Shown in pieces: positions 1-13,000 of a stretch of 64,000 nucleotides of DNA. The notes below the pieces were generated by a model. That model saw nothing but the letters and a program-made list of their open reading frames with translations. It was not told the DNA's origin and searched no databases. The position numbers and the translations under genes are program-made. The stretch is from Piromyces finnis (lineage: Eukaryota; Neocallimastigomycota; Neocallimastigomycetes; Neocallimastigales; Neocallimastigaceae). Location: positions 372,001-436,000 of the forward strand of contig MCFH01000010.1 in assembly GCA_002104945.1 (NCBI GenBank), read 5' to 3'. The stretch's first letter is position 1, and every line of letters begins with the position of its first letter.

Positions 1-1548
1 TAAGTGTTTACAAAAAAAAAAAAGGTTTATGATAATAATAATTATAATGTTCTTATATTATTAATAATAATTTAATAATAATATATAAATAAATATAAAA
101 ATTAGCAATATAAGAAACTTTTTTTTTTTAATTTTTTAACAATATGACTTTCAAAACTCTACGTATAAACATTCTATATTTTTTTTTCTATTAAATATAG
201 GTTTCTTTCTCGTTAGAATTGATGTTTACAATCATCAGTTATTGTCTGATAAAATGCAAATATACAAACATTAACATATTAATTATTGATACAAAATAAA
301 AAATGTTTTAAAAAATATAGTTTATTAAGAAATATTATTATAATAAGAATTAAATAGATATATATTTTTATATTATTAATACTTTTTGAATAATTATTTA
401 TATTGTGAATTCTTTTTCTACATGTTTTACTTATATATATATTAAAAAAACTTATTCTATTTCCTAAGAATATATTAATACTTATATATATAATAAAAAA
501 ACTTATTCTATCTTCTAAGAATATATTAATAAAATAATTATTTTTATATTTATCACAATAACATTAAAATTTGAATTAACTTTATTATAATTTAATTATA
601 AAGTAAATACATTTAAAATATGAATATTAACATTAATCATTATTAAAATAGGAAGAGTTTGAGATTTTTTATTTTATTTTATTTTATTTTTTTTTAAAAA
701 AAAGTGATAGTAAAAAAAAAACTTGAAATATGTATTAAATTTATTCTATAATTTAACATTTCATTTTTCTTTTTCTTTTTTTTTTTTTTTTTCTTTGAAA
801 AGTTATATAAAAATTATAAATTATAAGTAATCATTATGTATTTACATTCATAACACTCATTCATTATATAATTATATAATGATACAATAATACATTGATA
901 CATTTTTTACTTTAAAAAAAAAATAAAAAGTATAGTTTTTTTTCTTTTCAATTAGTAATAATTAATTTAAAAATATTATTTATATATTAAAATTTTAAAT
1001 TTTTTTTTATTAAATTAAGCATTCATTTATGGAATTCTTTTTTTTTTTTAAAAAAAAAAAGAAAATATATAAAAATAATTTTAATATTATGATGCAAACA
1101 ACCATTTTGATATATGTGTCATATAATTAAAATAAAAGAATAAGAAAATCTTTTCAACGAGATAATATCGAATCATTTTTTATAAATGAAAGATTAAAAT
1201 ATATAATTTATAAGAAATAAATTTATTTATGCAAATATTTATTAATTAAAAAAGTTTTATAAAGTGTCACTTTAATTTTTAAGCATAATAGAAAATAATA
1301 AAAATTATAAAAAATTGTAATTTTATAATCTTATTAACAATATAGAATATCTTAGATACATCATTATATCATTATATATAGCAAGAAAAATCAATTTCCT
1401 TTTTTTTTTTATTATTAATAATTATTTAATTTTTGTTATAAATAATAGTAACAATAATATAAAATAGTAACATCAATAACAACAATAAAAAATAACAACA
1501 ACAGCAATACAAAACAATAGAAAACAAGAAAGATAAAGCAAATAGAAA
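1..1548. other. AT-rich intergenic region, no gene seen
   Basis: This stretch is almost entirely A/T with homopolymer runs and short imperfect TA-rich repeats. A near-duplicate unit of about 60 nt (cttatatatata...aaaaaacttattctat) occurs twice around 430-530. I see no open frame with coding character. The last 100 nt before the gene at 1549 turn A/CAA-rich, as a 5' leader would. Confidence 0.6.
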
Positions 1549-2654
1549 ATGGCAAATATATCATCATCAAATATAATACGAATTTCAATATTAATTGCAA
1601 TCATTATAATATTTATGGTACGAGAAGTTTATCATGGATATTTGATTGAATTGGATAGATTTCAATCTTCTACTGTTCTACAAGGTAATATAGCTACACG
1701 TTGGATTTTAAATGAAGATAAGTTAAAATGGTTTAAAAGAAAGGAGGATAGTAAATATGTAAGTTTTCAATGAAATTTCAGTATACCAATAATTTTGAAG
1801 TTGTTTGTCCATTTTTAAACTTTATCCATTTATTTTATTTATAGTATAATGTGTTGCATTTAGGTTGTGGTACAGGTGATAAGCAATTAACGTATAGACC
1901 ACCTTTAGAAGCCTATAAATATTATAAAAAACACTTATCAAAATATGCAAAGGATAAACCTATGAGATTAATTGTTTTTTCAGATAATGAACGTTTTGCA
2001 ATAAATAGAAATTGGTAAATTAAATATTTAATAGATACTTTTAATATTATAAAATAAATGCAAAGGTAATTAATATTAAGTATTTTTAAATAATATATCT
2101 TAAAGTGGTTTTCAATGGCATAATTTAACTATTAAAAACAATATACCAGAGCCTTCTTTTCATTATCATTCTATACCAATTCAATTCTTACCCACTAAGG
2201 ATTTAGAAGGAATCCATTCAGTTGATATGGTAATAGGTAAAGTATATTACTAATATATATATATATAATACTATAATAGTAGTTGAAAAAATAATAAATA
2301 GTCTTATTAAAATATATTAATAAACTATGTTAATTATAAATGTATTGTATACAAAAATTATATATAAAAAAATATCATTTTCTATATCAATAATAAAATA
2401 ATGCATAATAATATATTATAGATTCAATATCATATACAGCACCATCTACACATATTCCAAGAAATCTTAATCTTTTTTCAAATATTTTACCATCCGGTGG
2501 TGTTTATTTTATTGCTAGGTCAAATATCTTGAGCAATAAAGTTCGTCTTAATGATACTACAAAAATCGATAATCAATTAGAAAGTATAAAATATATAAAG
2601 AAATATAGTTTTAAGAAATGTCTAAAAATGGGATGCATATGGAGATTGAATTAA
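1549..2654 (+). CDS. Membrane-anchored methyltransferase-like protein
   Basis: Four exons (1549-1758, 1845-2014, 2106-2236, 2422-2654) join in frame to 247 aa. Residues about 7-24 form a hydrophobic N-terminal segment, probably a signal anchor. The soluble part carries VLHLGCGTGD, which resembles the glycine-rich SAM-binding motif I of class I methyltransferases. Further on, VDMVIDSISYTAPS followed by LPSGGVYFIARS resembles the region of macrocin/cephalosporin-type O-methyltransferases that reads roughly IIDDGSH...LKPGGVYVIED in the family. Here the family DD is DS and the ED after GGVY is lost, so catalysis is doubtful. An alternative reading is a degenerate glycosyltransferase, since the stretch RLIVFSDN recalls GT11-type enzymes. 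The fold assignment is inference by eye; the exon structure is well supported by conserved GT/AG borders and continuous phase. Confidence 0.55.
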
Positions 2655-3890
2655 TCTAAAAATAAAAATGATGTAATATTAAAAAAGTATAGAATTAAAA
2701 AGAATAAAATAATAATATTATTATTAATTATTAAGAAACTCAATAATATTAATAACAAAGAAAATGGTATTATTAAATAAATAATATATCAACTGATAAT
2801 AATTGTAATATAAGTAATTTTTATTAAAATATATATATATTATAGATATATATAATATTGATAAATAAAAAAAGAGAAATTATAGCCATCAAAATAAAAT
2901 AATTTAAACTATCCAAAAATATTTATGTAATTTTCATTCATATGTATATAAATTCATGAAGCTGTATAAAATGTGTTTTATAAATATATTGAAAAGTATG
3001 ATCTTAAAATTAATTTTCTTGTATAAAATGGTTTACTAAAGTAATATAACATTATTGTAATAATACAGATTTTGATATAATATAAAGTATTCGAAAGTAC
3101 ATTTTAAAATTATAGTAAATAATGTAATGTAATTTATAATAGAAAATGTATTACTTTTGTATTTTCATGAATAATATCTAATGTAGAAATAAAGAATCTA
3201 TATGCTTACTTTTAAAATAGACAATAATCATATTATCTTTTAAGAATAAAAAAATAAATAAAAATGTTATTTATCTCTAAATATTTTTAACCATTGCCAG
3301 ATAATTAAAATTTTAATTTATTAAGCCATCCTTAATATTTTAATTTTTTGTGAAATAAAATCATATTAAATTTTTATTAAATCATGGATAATCCTTAATC
3401 CTTAAATATTCTATTTAATTATTATTAAATTAATAATAGTATTTAAATGTCAAATTTTTAGTAGTATAATTACAATTAATTAAATAAAATATAATAAACA
3501 ATAATAATATAAAATAAATTATTATTTTGTGTTATACAATTTTTCTTTATTTTTTTTTGTATTTTTATATTTAACTTTTTGGATTTTATTTTAAAAAATA
3601 AAATAAAACTCAATTAAAATATATACTATATAAAAAAAAAGTAATAAAATAAATTGTAAAAAAAAAAAAGTGTAAAGTCTGAAAAACAAAAATAAAATAA
3701 TAATAATAATAAAAAATAGCAATAATAGTAAAAATAATTAAAAGTAACAATAAATTGAAAATAACCAAAGAAATTATTCAAATATATTTATCATTTGTTA
3801 GTTTACTTCTATATAATAAAGGTAAATGTAAATACATGCATTTTTTTTTTTTTTTATTTATTATTTTTCATTTTCTTTTATTTTTTTATA

Positions 3891-3928
<38 letters not shown>

Positions 3929-4357
3929 TTTCAATATTAGACGGAAATTTTAATTATAAGTAAATAATAAAATGAAATGTTATATTGAAAAAAAAAAAAG
4001 AATAAAATCATTAGTAAGAAAAGATAATTTTAGTATTATTTAAAATAGAATTATTAGTTATTTCCATGTTATAGCCTTTAGTATTAAAATTGTTATACTG
4101 AATGATACAAATAATAAAATAATAATAATATTAATAATAATAATAATACATTTATAATAATATATATATAAACAAGAAAAAAAGAATCAAATGAACAAAT
4201 AATGTAGAAATAAAAAATATTAAAAAACTAAAATTATATTTTTATTTAAATGTACATAGTATACATATTGTTAATAAAAAAGTATTACTAATTATAAATT
4301 ATATTTATACCATATTATACTATTGAAATAATAACTACAATAATAATAAAAAGAAAA
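2655..4357. other. Intergenic region, no gene seen
   Basis: A/T-rich spacer between two genes on the same strand. An open stretch at 3755-3940 encodes only F/I/L/Y-rich low-complexity sequence over a (TTA)n tract at about 3896-3928 and is not a convincing gene. No RNA gene was recognised. Confidence 0.55.
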
Positions 4358-6066
4358 ATGAGTGCCTTAACTGTTATTAAGTTTTACTGTGATGATGAAA
4401 TTAAAAGAATTCCAATGAACAGAAGTTTGGGAGAATTAACGTATGCTGTTTTTTTCAAATTAATTAAATATTAATATAAATAATAAATACATATTGTCAA
4501 AATATAAAAATAATAATAATTTATTTTTTCAATTATGATTATTATATTTTGTAAATAAAAGTTACGACGAACTCTGTGTTATTGTTCAAAGAGTTTGGAA
4601 ATCAAAGTTAAGTACCGATATTAATAATCTTGTTTTAAAGTATGTTGATGATGAAGGTGACCAAATTTGTCTTGAAAGTGATATTGATGTTACTCATGCT
4701 TTAGGTTTCTCTTCTTGCTTGTAATTGAATATATTTTTATCAATAACATATTATATATATATTTTATATAATAATACCTAATAAATTTATTGAATTTTAA
4801 TATTTATAATTACAGAAAGGTTCACGTTTATGATAAAGAAACTATTCCAACTAATTCAGGATCAGTAATCTCAAACTTAACTTTAGAAGAAAAGTCACTT
4901 GAATCTATTAAGAAAGTTGTTGAAAATTCTCGTGATACTTTAAATAAGGTTCTTGAACAATTAGAAAAGGTTAAAATCGAACAAAATAATACACCAGCTG
5001 AAAAGGAAATTAAGCCACTTTCTAATGATGAATTAAATGAATTCCTTGGCGAACAAGATGAAACTGCCACTAAGACAACAGCTGAAGGTAATCTATAATT
5101 TTTTTCTTTTTTAAGATTATCATTTAATATTAAAAATATATATAACTAATTACTCTATTTATTTTTAAAATTAATTTTTATGTTTTGAAAATATAATAAT
5201 AATTATAATTATCTTTAAATTTAAAAGAAACTGAATCAACTCCAGCAGTTCCTGCTGATCAAACCTTATCCTCTGCTCCTCCATCAGCAGTTGCAACAAC
5301 TAACATTGCACCAGCTGCTCCACCAGCCACAGAACAAACTAATCTTCAATCAGCTAGTACTCACCAAGGATCATTAGTTCAAACTCCAAACTCTATTCAC
5401 CCAACTTTAACTCCACAATTATCATCATACAATCAAACTACCACTCCACAATTAAGTCAAGCTTTACCAGCTAGTGCTGTTAGTAATCAATCATACGCAT
5501 CCCCATCAACTGCTTATCCACCATCAAGCTCTCAAGCCACTGCTACACCAACTATGAATGGTCAATCTGCTTATCAAAAGACAAACTCTTATTCCAGCAA
5601 TATGTCTACTCAACCAGTAAGTCAAGCTTCTGCAACTTCAAGTAATATGTATGCTTCTGCTCCACCAACATCCTATGGTACATATTCTTCTACTACATCC
5701 GCACCATATGGTAGTACTAGTGCAGCTACTAGTGTTGCACCATCAACTACAGCTGCTAATCCATATGCTCCAACTGCAGCCTCTACTGCTTCAAATTCAT
5801 CATCTTATCAAAGATATCCACAAACCCCAACATATGGTAGTAGCGGTATGACCGGATCCACTGCTCCACCACCACAAAATAATGCTTATGGCAATCAACA
5901 AAATATGCAAAAACCATATGGTAATTCACCATACGGTGCTCCATATGGTGGTACTTCTTCTTCTACTTATGGTAATAATCCATACAATGCCTATAACAGC
6001 CAAGCTCAAAATGCTTATTCTAGACCAAATAATGGTTATAGCCAAAATCCAAACCCATATTATTAA
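4358..6066 (+). CDS. TFG: TFG homologue (PB1 domain, coiled coil, P/Q/Y-rich tail)
   Basis: Four exons (4358-4440, 4562-4720, 4816-5087, 5228-6066) give a 450-aa protein. Residues 1-85 form a PB1 domain: an N-terminal basic cluster (VIKFYCDDEIKRI), then the acidic OPCA-type stretch KYVDDEGDQICLESDIDV. A short coiled coil follows at about 105-135 (LESIKKVVEN...LEQLEKVKIEQ). The rest, about 170-450, is a disordered tail rich in Ser, Thr, Ala, Pro, Gln and Tyr, with recurring YG/PYG motifs. This order of PB1, coiled coil and P/Q-rich tail is that of TFG, which in animals organises COPII carriers between ER exit sites and the ERGIC. The product probably acts at ER exit sites here too, which fits with Sec24 and Pkr1 being fungal ER components but implies no linkage. 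The assignment rests on domain order and PB1 signature residues. Confidence 0.75.
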
Positions 6067-6621
6067 ATAAATTAAATTCTAAAGTAATAAATGGTAATAT
6101 AATATATTTATTCATTTAATTTATTGATATAATTCACATGTAAAAAAAATAAAATAAAATTTCAGTAAGCATTTACCATAGTATATAAACATATTATTAT
6201 TTTTAAAAGTTCGATAAATATAATAAGAATATAAAAACTTTTCTTTTCTTTTTTTTTTTTTTTTTTTTCAAGGTTTAATATTTAATTAATTTGAAATTAT
6301 TAAATAAAAGGAAAAAAAAAAAAAAATAAAGGATTAAAATAAAACTTATTATATTAATAAATACATATGTAAAGGATGAAAAAAAAAAAAAGAATAAATG
6401 ATAATAAACAAAATACAAATATTTTATAATAGAATAAGAATAAATAAAAAGAAAAAGAAGGGAACTAACTTGTTAAAAATAAATAAAAATTGTGATATTA
6501 AACAAATAAAAAGAAAATTAATTTAAAATACTTTAATGGAAATTACCATATTATATCACTATAGAAAACAAATTTTTAACATAAAAAATGCTAATTTTTT
6601 TTCTTTAATTTTATTTTAAAG

Positions 6622-6654
<33 letters not shown>

Positions 6655-7234
6655 GCTAAAAATAATAAAGTTTCTAAAAAGTTTTTCTTATATTTTATCT
6701 TCTTTATAACAAGAAAAAGCAATTATAATAATAATTGTTCTAATAATAATAATATATATTGAGGATAATTAATTACAATTTTAATTAAAATGATTTTTAA
6801 CTATTTTATTTTTTTAACTATTATTCTATATCTTCTCAAATAGTTTAAAAAAAATAAGCATCATATTTTTTTTAATGAAGAAAGTTTACATTCTTAATCT
6901 TTATATTTTATAATTAATAAAATAAAATATTATTACTATTTCTATTATAAATATTATAATAAACCACCGTAACATCAAAACCACTTATATTAATTTAAAA
7001 AAAATAATAAAAATAATTAAAGTATTTTTTTTAAAATTTATTATAATATATTACTTTTAAAGATTTGAATTTTTTTAACCAATCAAATTTATATTATCAA
7101 TAATTTTTTTTTTGTATGAATTATTTTTTATTTTTTTTTTATTTTTTTTAACAAATAAACCGAATTATTGTTAAAAAAAGCAATAATCATTTGAATATAT
7201 ATATATTTTAGAAAATAAAATAAAATTATTCAAA
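6067..7234. other. Intergenic region, no gene seen
   Basis: Spacer of A/T homopolymers and short TA repeats between two + strand genes. A polypyrimidine-like stretch with TTTTAG lies at about 7205-7211, shortly before the next start codon, so a 5' UTR intron is possible but unproven. Confidence 0.5.
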
Positions 7235-9143
7235 ATGTCTTCAGAATTATCTAAAGTAAATTTACTAATTAATATTAATTAATTCAAGAATATGTTTAAA
7301 AATTCAAAAAAAAAAAAAAAAAAAGAATTAATAGAAGGATAATGGTTATAAATCAATATTGATAATCTGGAATATTTATTTATTACTTATAATGGAAAAG
7401 ATAGTTGTCGTATGAATTTTAACTAATTAAAAGAAAATAAAAGATACACACAATAATAAAGAATATTATTAAACATATATTTTAAAATTCGTTAATGTGA
7501 CCCATTTATGTAAATTCAATAATATTCAGTTTATTATTATAATCAATTTTGAAATCTCAATTGAGAATAAATGAAAAAAAAAACTCTATTAATGATTGTG
7601 AAAAAGAAAGAAAACTATTGATATTAATAATAGAATTATTTTATATTATTATTATTATTTTTTAAAAAAATAATTTGTTTTTAAAATAACTTTTTTCAAT
7701 TTTAATAAAAAAAAAATAAAATTTTGAAATCGGCTATTAATTCACATCAATGTATATTATATTATTGAAATTCATTAATTAGGAAGTAATCTCAAGTTCA
7801 GAAAGTGAATATTCTGGAAGTGATTCAGAAATGGAAACTGGAAATGGCAACAAGTAATTAATATAAACTATAAATTTATTTTTTAGATAAATTAATATAA
7901 TTCTAAAATATAAATATAATCTTTATTATTTATACATTTTTATGTTTTATCTTTTAATTTATATTTCAATTTAATCTTTAAAAATATTCTAAAGTACTTA
8001 TAAAATACCAATGGGATATGCTAAAGAAAATGTTTTCGTAAATAAGAAATCATCTTTATTTGAAATGTCAAAATTAAAGAACAAAGAATTATTCCTTATT
8101 AGAGTTCCAGTCGATGTAATTAAAATACTTTCAATATAAAACAACAATAATAAGATAATAAAAAATATGTATTATATATTTAAAAGTATAGTTATTAAAC
8201 ATTCATTATATTAAATTTTAAATATAAGATTCCAGAATCAGTTCTTGACGGTTTGACCATTAAAATTGGTGATAATGTTAATGAAAGTAAACCATTAAGT
8301 AAAATTACTTTAGAAGGAAAGAAAAAGAGTGAAGATAGTGAATATGGTATTTTCCAAATTGATGCTTCAAGTGATAAGAATAGTAAGCAAAATTCAGATA
8401 TGTCACAATTATCTTGTATTATACCTGAACATAAGGAAAAGAATGATGATGGAACTCTTGTTATATGTAAGCTTTAGAATATTATTGACTTTTTTCCTAT
8501 TCTCCCATACTATTAATTAATATATGATAATGTGCTTATTTGGAAATTATTAATATAATTTTAAATACTTTTTAAATCAATTATGAATGTTATTGCTAAT
8601 TAAGCGGAAAAGCCATTCTCTCGTTTCTTTGTTGTTAAGCCAGTAGAAAAATTACCAACAACTGATGAATTAAAGGAAGCTGGATCTGCTCTTAAAGATT
8701 TACCATTTAAAATACGTGAACAACCAGAAGGTTTATCTATGAGTTTCACTCCATACGGTTTTAATACTGGTAATTAAAAATTATTTAGATAATTATAATA
8801 TGCCATTATAAATATTCAAATAGAAAGTTATAAAGTAATTGTAAAGCTATAAAATTAATATAAATAATATTATATCATTTTTTTTTTATTATTATTATTT
8901 TTATAATATATATATGTATTTATATGCTTAAATTCAGAAAATGAACCATTAGTTGAATCATTATCAAGATATGAAAAGTATAACATGGATGACAAAAAAA
9001 CTAAAAAGGACAAATCTAAAAAGGAAAAGACTGAAAAGAAAGATAAATCAGAAAAGAAAGCAAAAAAAGAAAAGTCAAAGAAGAGAAATAGAGAAGAATC
9101 AGAAAAGAAGTCATCTAACAAGAAAAAGAAGGAAAATAAGTAA
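7235..9143 (+). CDS. RNA polymerase I subunit RPA34/CD3EAP-like
   Basis: Six exons (7235-7255, 7783-7853, 7995-8115, 8229-8466, 8605-8769, 8938-9143) give a 273-aa protein. An acidic Ser/Glu N-terminus leads into the core ELFLIRVPVD...IPESVLDGLTIKIG. This matches the RPA34.5/CD3EAP pattern LWLIRAPxDFxPxxLxGLxI. A middle beta-rich segment ends with PEGLSMSFTPYGFNT. The last 55 residues are almost all Lys, Glu and Ser, a nucleolar-type basic tail typical of this subunit. In the family, RPA34 pairs with RPA49 as a TFIIF-like heterodimer on Pol I. The first exon encodes only seven residues and precedes an intron of 527 nt, long for this window. The sequence is fast-evolving, so the identification rests on architecture and the LIRVP motif. 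Confidence 0.65.
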
Positions 9144-10088
9144 ACCATGAATTAACAAACCAAACAAAATTAAAGTATATCATAGAATTATCAAAATTTT
9201 AAGAACAATTTTAAGATCTAATTATCATTTTTTAATACAAAATTCTTAATAAAACCTTTTTAGTTATTTATAGATTATATATATATATAAATGCTTATCT
9301 TTAATGGACTATTTTTCATTTATTTATAATTGAGATATTTTAAAACCATAAAAAAAGTTCAATACAAAATAGAAATATATATATATTTTTTTTTAAAAAA
9401 AATTATGTATATTATATATATAATTTCATTTTCATTTAAAGTTTTTAATTTATAATTATATTTATCAAGGAAAAAAATTAATAAAAAAAAATTTAATATT
9501 TGTTTTTATTATTATAATATTTTATTTTTGAAAAAAAGGTGTTTGAAACAATTGTTATTAAAAAAAAAAAATGTAGAAATGTGTTAACACTATATATAAT
9601 TTATAGCAATGAGACAAACTTTAAATACTTTTTTGAATTAAATTATTTATAATTCCTTAAAAAAAAATCTTTTTTTTTTTTTTTTTTTTGTAATTTATTT
9701 GTAATTTCAATTTTTTTGTTTTTATTGTTTTTATTAATTATAATATATAAATATAAAATAAATATATAAATAAATGTTTGAATTTAACGACATTATAAAA
9801 ATAATGGTATGAAAAAGAAAAAAGAAATAATTAAAATATTAAATACTTATAACATTAAAATAAAAAATAATTATTTTTTAATTTTTAAATTATTTAAATT
9901 AAATAATAATAGTTATATATATATATATAAAACAAAACAATATACAAATATTTATAATATTTATAAATGCATAAAATGATTTTTTTTTTTTTTTACTCTT
10001 TTTTTTTTTTTATATTATCATTTATTGACTATTCTTTTAAAGTAGTGTATAATATTTATTATAAAACCTTGGCATATTTTCACCCCCC
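9144..10088. other. Convergent intergenic region
   Basis: This lies between the 3' ends of the RPA34-like gene (+) and MCM2 (-). It has long poly-T/poly-A runs and (TA)n tracts and must hold both polyadenylation regions. No open frame with coding character was seen. Confidence 0.55.
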
Positions 10089-13000
10089 TTACTTTCTGGA
10101 AATTACTCTTAAAACCTTTAAGATATATTTATTTGTACTATCATATTTAAATCCATTTTCTTTAAATATCTTACTGTTATAGAAGTTGTGAATATTTTGG
10201 ATATTCATTTCTTTAGCCTATATTATTATAGTTTAATTAAATTAATAAATTGAATAATATAATAATTACTGTCGATTTTTTTTTTTTTTTTTTTTTTTTT
10301 TATCTTGATCTATTTTTATATATTTTATAGTAATACTGAATTATATAATTAATTGATTAATTACCTTCATTTCAAAGACTTCAGAATCAATTTGTACATC
10401 ATTTGGTAATTCTGATGTACCTTCACGATAACTGTATAAACGTAATTGTTCCTTGACTAAGTTCATTAAAATGTGGTATAATAATTCATCATTATCACTG
10501 CTAAAGCCAATATACTTAGCAAAGTGCTAATATTATATTTATTATTTTTGTGATATAATAATTATTATATTATTAATATTTACCTATTTTAATAAATCGT
10601 TAATATAAATATTATATAAATAAAACTTATATTTTACCTTTCTCATAGATTTTGTAACTGAATATTTTTGGGCATTAATGAAACTATTTAACATAACACT
10701 AGTAGCTACATTAACATCTTCAGATAATACATAATCTCTAAGATGCATACGAGCATGTGCTTCTGCCATTCTTACAATAGATTCCAAGTGTCTTACAGTA
10801 ATTGGAATACTATCACCAACCATAGATGCACGACGAAGATCTGAATATAAACTAGAAATTTTATCATGATCTAAAGATCCTATTTTTACTTGAACCTTAT
10901 CTCTTGCATACATAATATACTTTTTAAGTAAATCTTGTGGAATAATCTATAAAATCATTTAAAGTTTATAAATTAAATTTTTAATTATTATTTTTTATTT
11001 TAAATTAATGTATCATTATTGCTTTCTCATAAGACTATTATTTATAATTTTTTTTTTTTTTTTACTTACATCTGGATCAACACTTTCTGAAGTTTCTTCC
11101 ATATCTCCTTCCATAAATAATGGATGACTTCTTACATGACTATCTACAACAAATTTTGCTAACATACCATCAGTGATTGGATCAACATTATCCTTAACAA
11201 CACATAAAACATCAAAACGTGAAAGAATTGGTTCAGTAAGTTCAACATTTTGTGAAAATGGAATTTGTGAATTATATCTTCCACGAATTGGGTTAGCAGC
11301 AGCAATAATAGCACAACGTGCTGATAATGTTGTAACAATACCAGCCTTTGAAATAGAAATAGTTTGTTGTTCCATAGCTTCGTGAATACTTGTTCTATCT
11401 GCATCATTCATCTTATCGAATTCATCAATAAGGCATACACCTTTATCAGCTAAAACTAACGCACCACCTTCTAAAGTCCATTCTCTAGTAATTGGATCTC
11501 TTCTAACTGAAGCAGTTAAACCGACAGCAGAAGCCCCTTGACCAGTGGTATAAACAGCTCTATGTGCAGTTTTTTCAACGTATTTTAAGAATTGTGATTT
11601 AGCTGTACCTGGATCACCAAGCATTAAAACGTTTATATCACCACGAATTCTGTGCTTTCCGGCAGGATTCTTTGGAGTACCACCAAACATAGATAAGGCA
11701 ATTGCTGTCTTTATATCTTCATGACCATAAATAGATGGTGCAATACTTTTTATAATCTATTTTTTTTTATTATTATATATAAAAAATAATAACAAGAATA
11801 TAATTTATATAATAAAACCGTTTTTTTTTTTTTTTTTAATTTAAAATTTATATATTAAGTAGTCATTATAATACATTTTATTCAATATATCACTAGTTAC
11901 TTACTCTTTTACTAATTCTTTCGTCTTTAGATAATTTTAAAATTTCTTTTTTATCATCTTCAGTAAGTCTGAAACTTGCAAAAATATCTTGCTTCTTTGA
12001 TATATAATTGGCTTCAATAATAGTAGCAAATACTGGAAAACCATTCTTTGTATTTAGAGCTGCATCGAAGTTATTACGATAAATACCAGTTACTTCAACT
12101 TCTTCACCTGGTCTAGCAGAATCAATTAAATCCCATAATAAAATAACTTCACGATGACGTGGAAGTCTACCAGCTGGAACAGATCCTGGACTTTCTTGAA
12201 GTGTCATTTTTTGGTAATTTCTATATATAGTCTACAGTTTATTTTAAAAATATAATATATATTTTGTATTAATATTATTATTCTTTATGTATTATATTTT
12301 ATATGTCATATATATAAAAACTTACTTGTTCAGAGTTAACATTGAATGGACCTTTTGAAGAACAACTTGGACAATTTCTAATTCTAATTTCATTTGTAGT
12401 ATCTTGGTAAAATGGTCCAATTAAAGCTCCACATTTTGCACAATCATATTTTACATATTTAAGTTGAGAAAATACACCTGTACGTCGGGTAACGACACCA
12501 GAGATTCTTACTAAACAGTTTAAGTGATTTTGTCTAAAATGAATTAATTTTTAATTCAGTTATATATAAATTTATAATATTTTTAATTATATTACTTTAT
12601 ATATTAACAAATTATAAATTTAACTAAACTATATTAAATGATTATTGATTATAATAATAAAGTAAAAATAATAACCTTAAATCACGTAAAGAATCATTTG
12701 ATGGTAAATCTGTAATTCTAACGTGAATTTCACTTTTAATTCTTTCATAACCTTCATAAATTGAGTTTACGACTTCAAAAGCAACATTATCGAAAATTTT
12801 TAATACTTCTAAAGGCGAATTAGCTAAAAATACAGATAAAACTGGTTTTCTTAAACTAAGATGCTCAAAGGAAACTTCTAAACTTTCACCATTAGCCTCA
12901 CACATTTCCTTCATTTTTTGACCATATACAGATTCACCCTTTTCATTAATATATGTTGTTAAGAAATCGTGAAATTCTCTTTTGATAGCTTGACGAGGTC

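Noticed and set aside
3755-3940. Small plus-strand frame between the first two genes
   Set aside because: It consists of translated T runs and a (TTA)n microsatellite with no supporting splice or homology signal.
9967-10182. Plus-strand open frame of 71 aa
   Set aside because: It is antisense to the last MCM2 exon (10089-10217) plus poly-T sequence, and its composition is F/Y/L low complexity.
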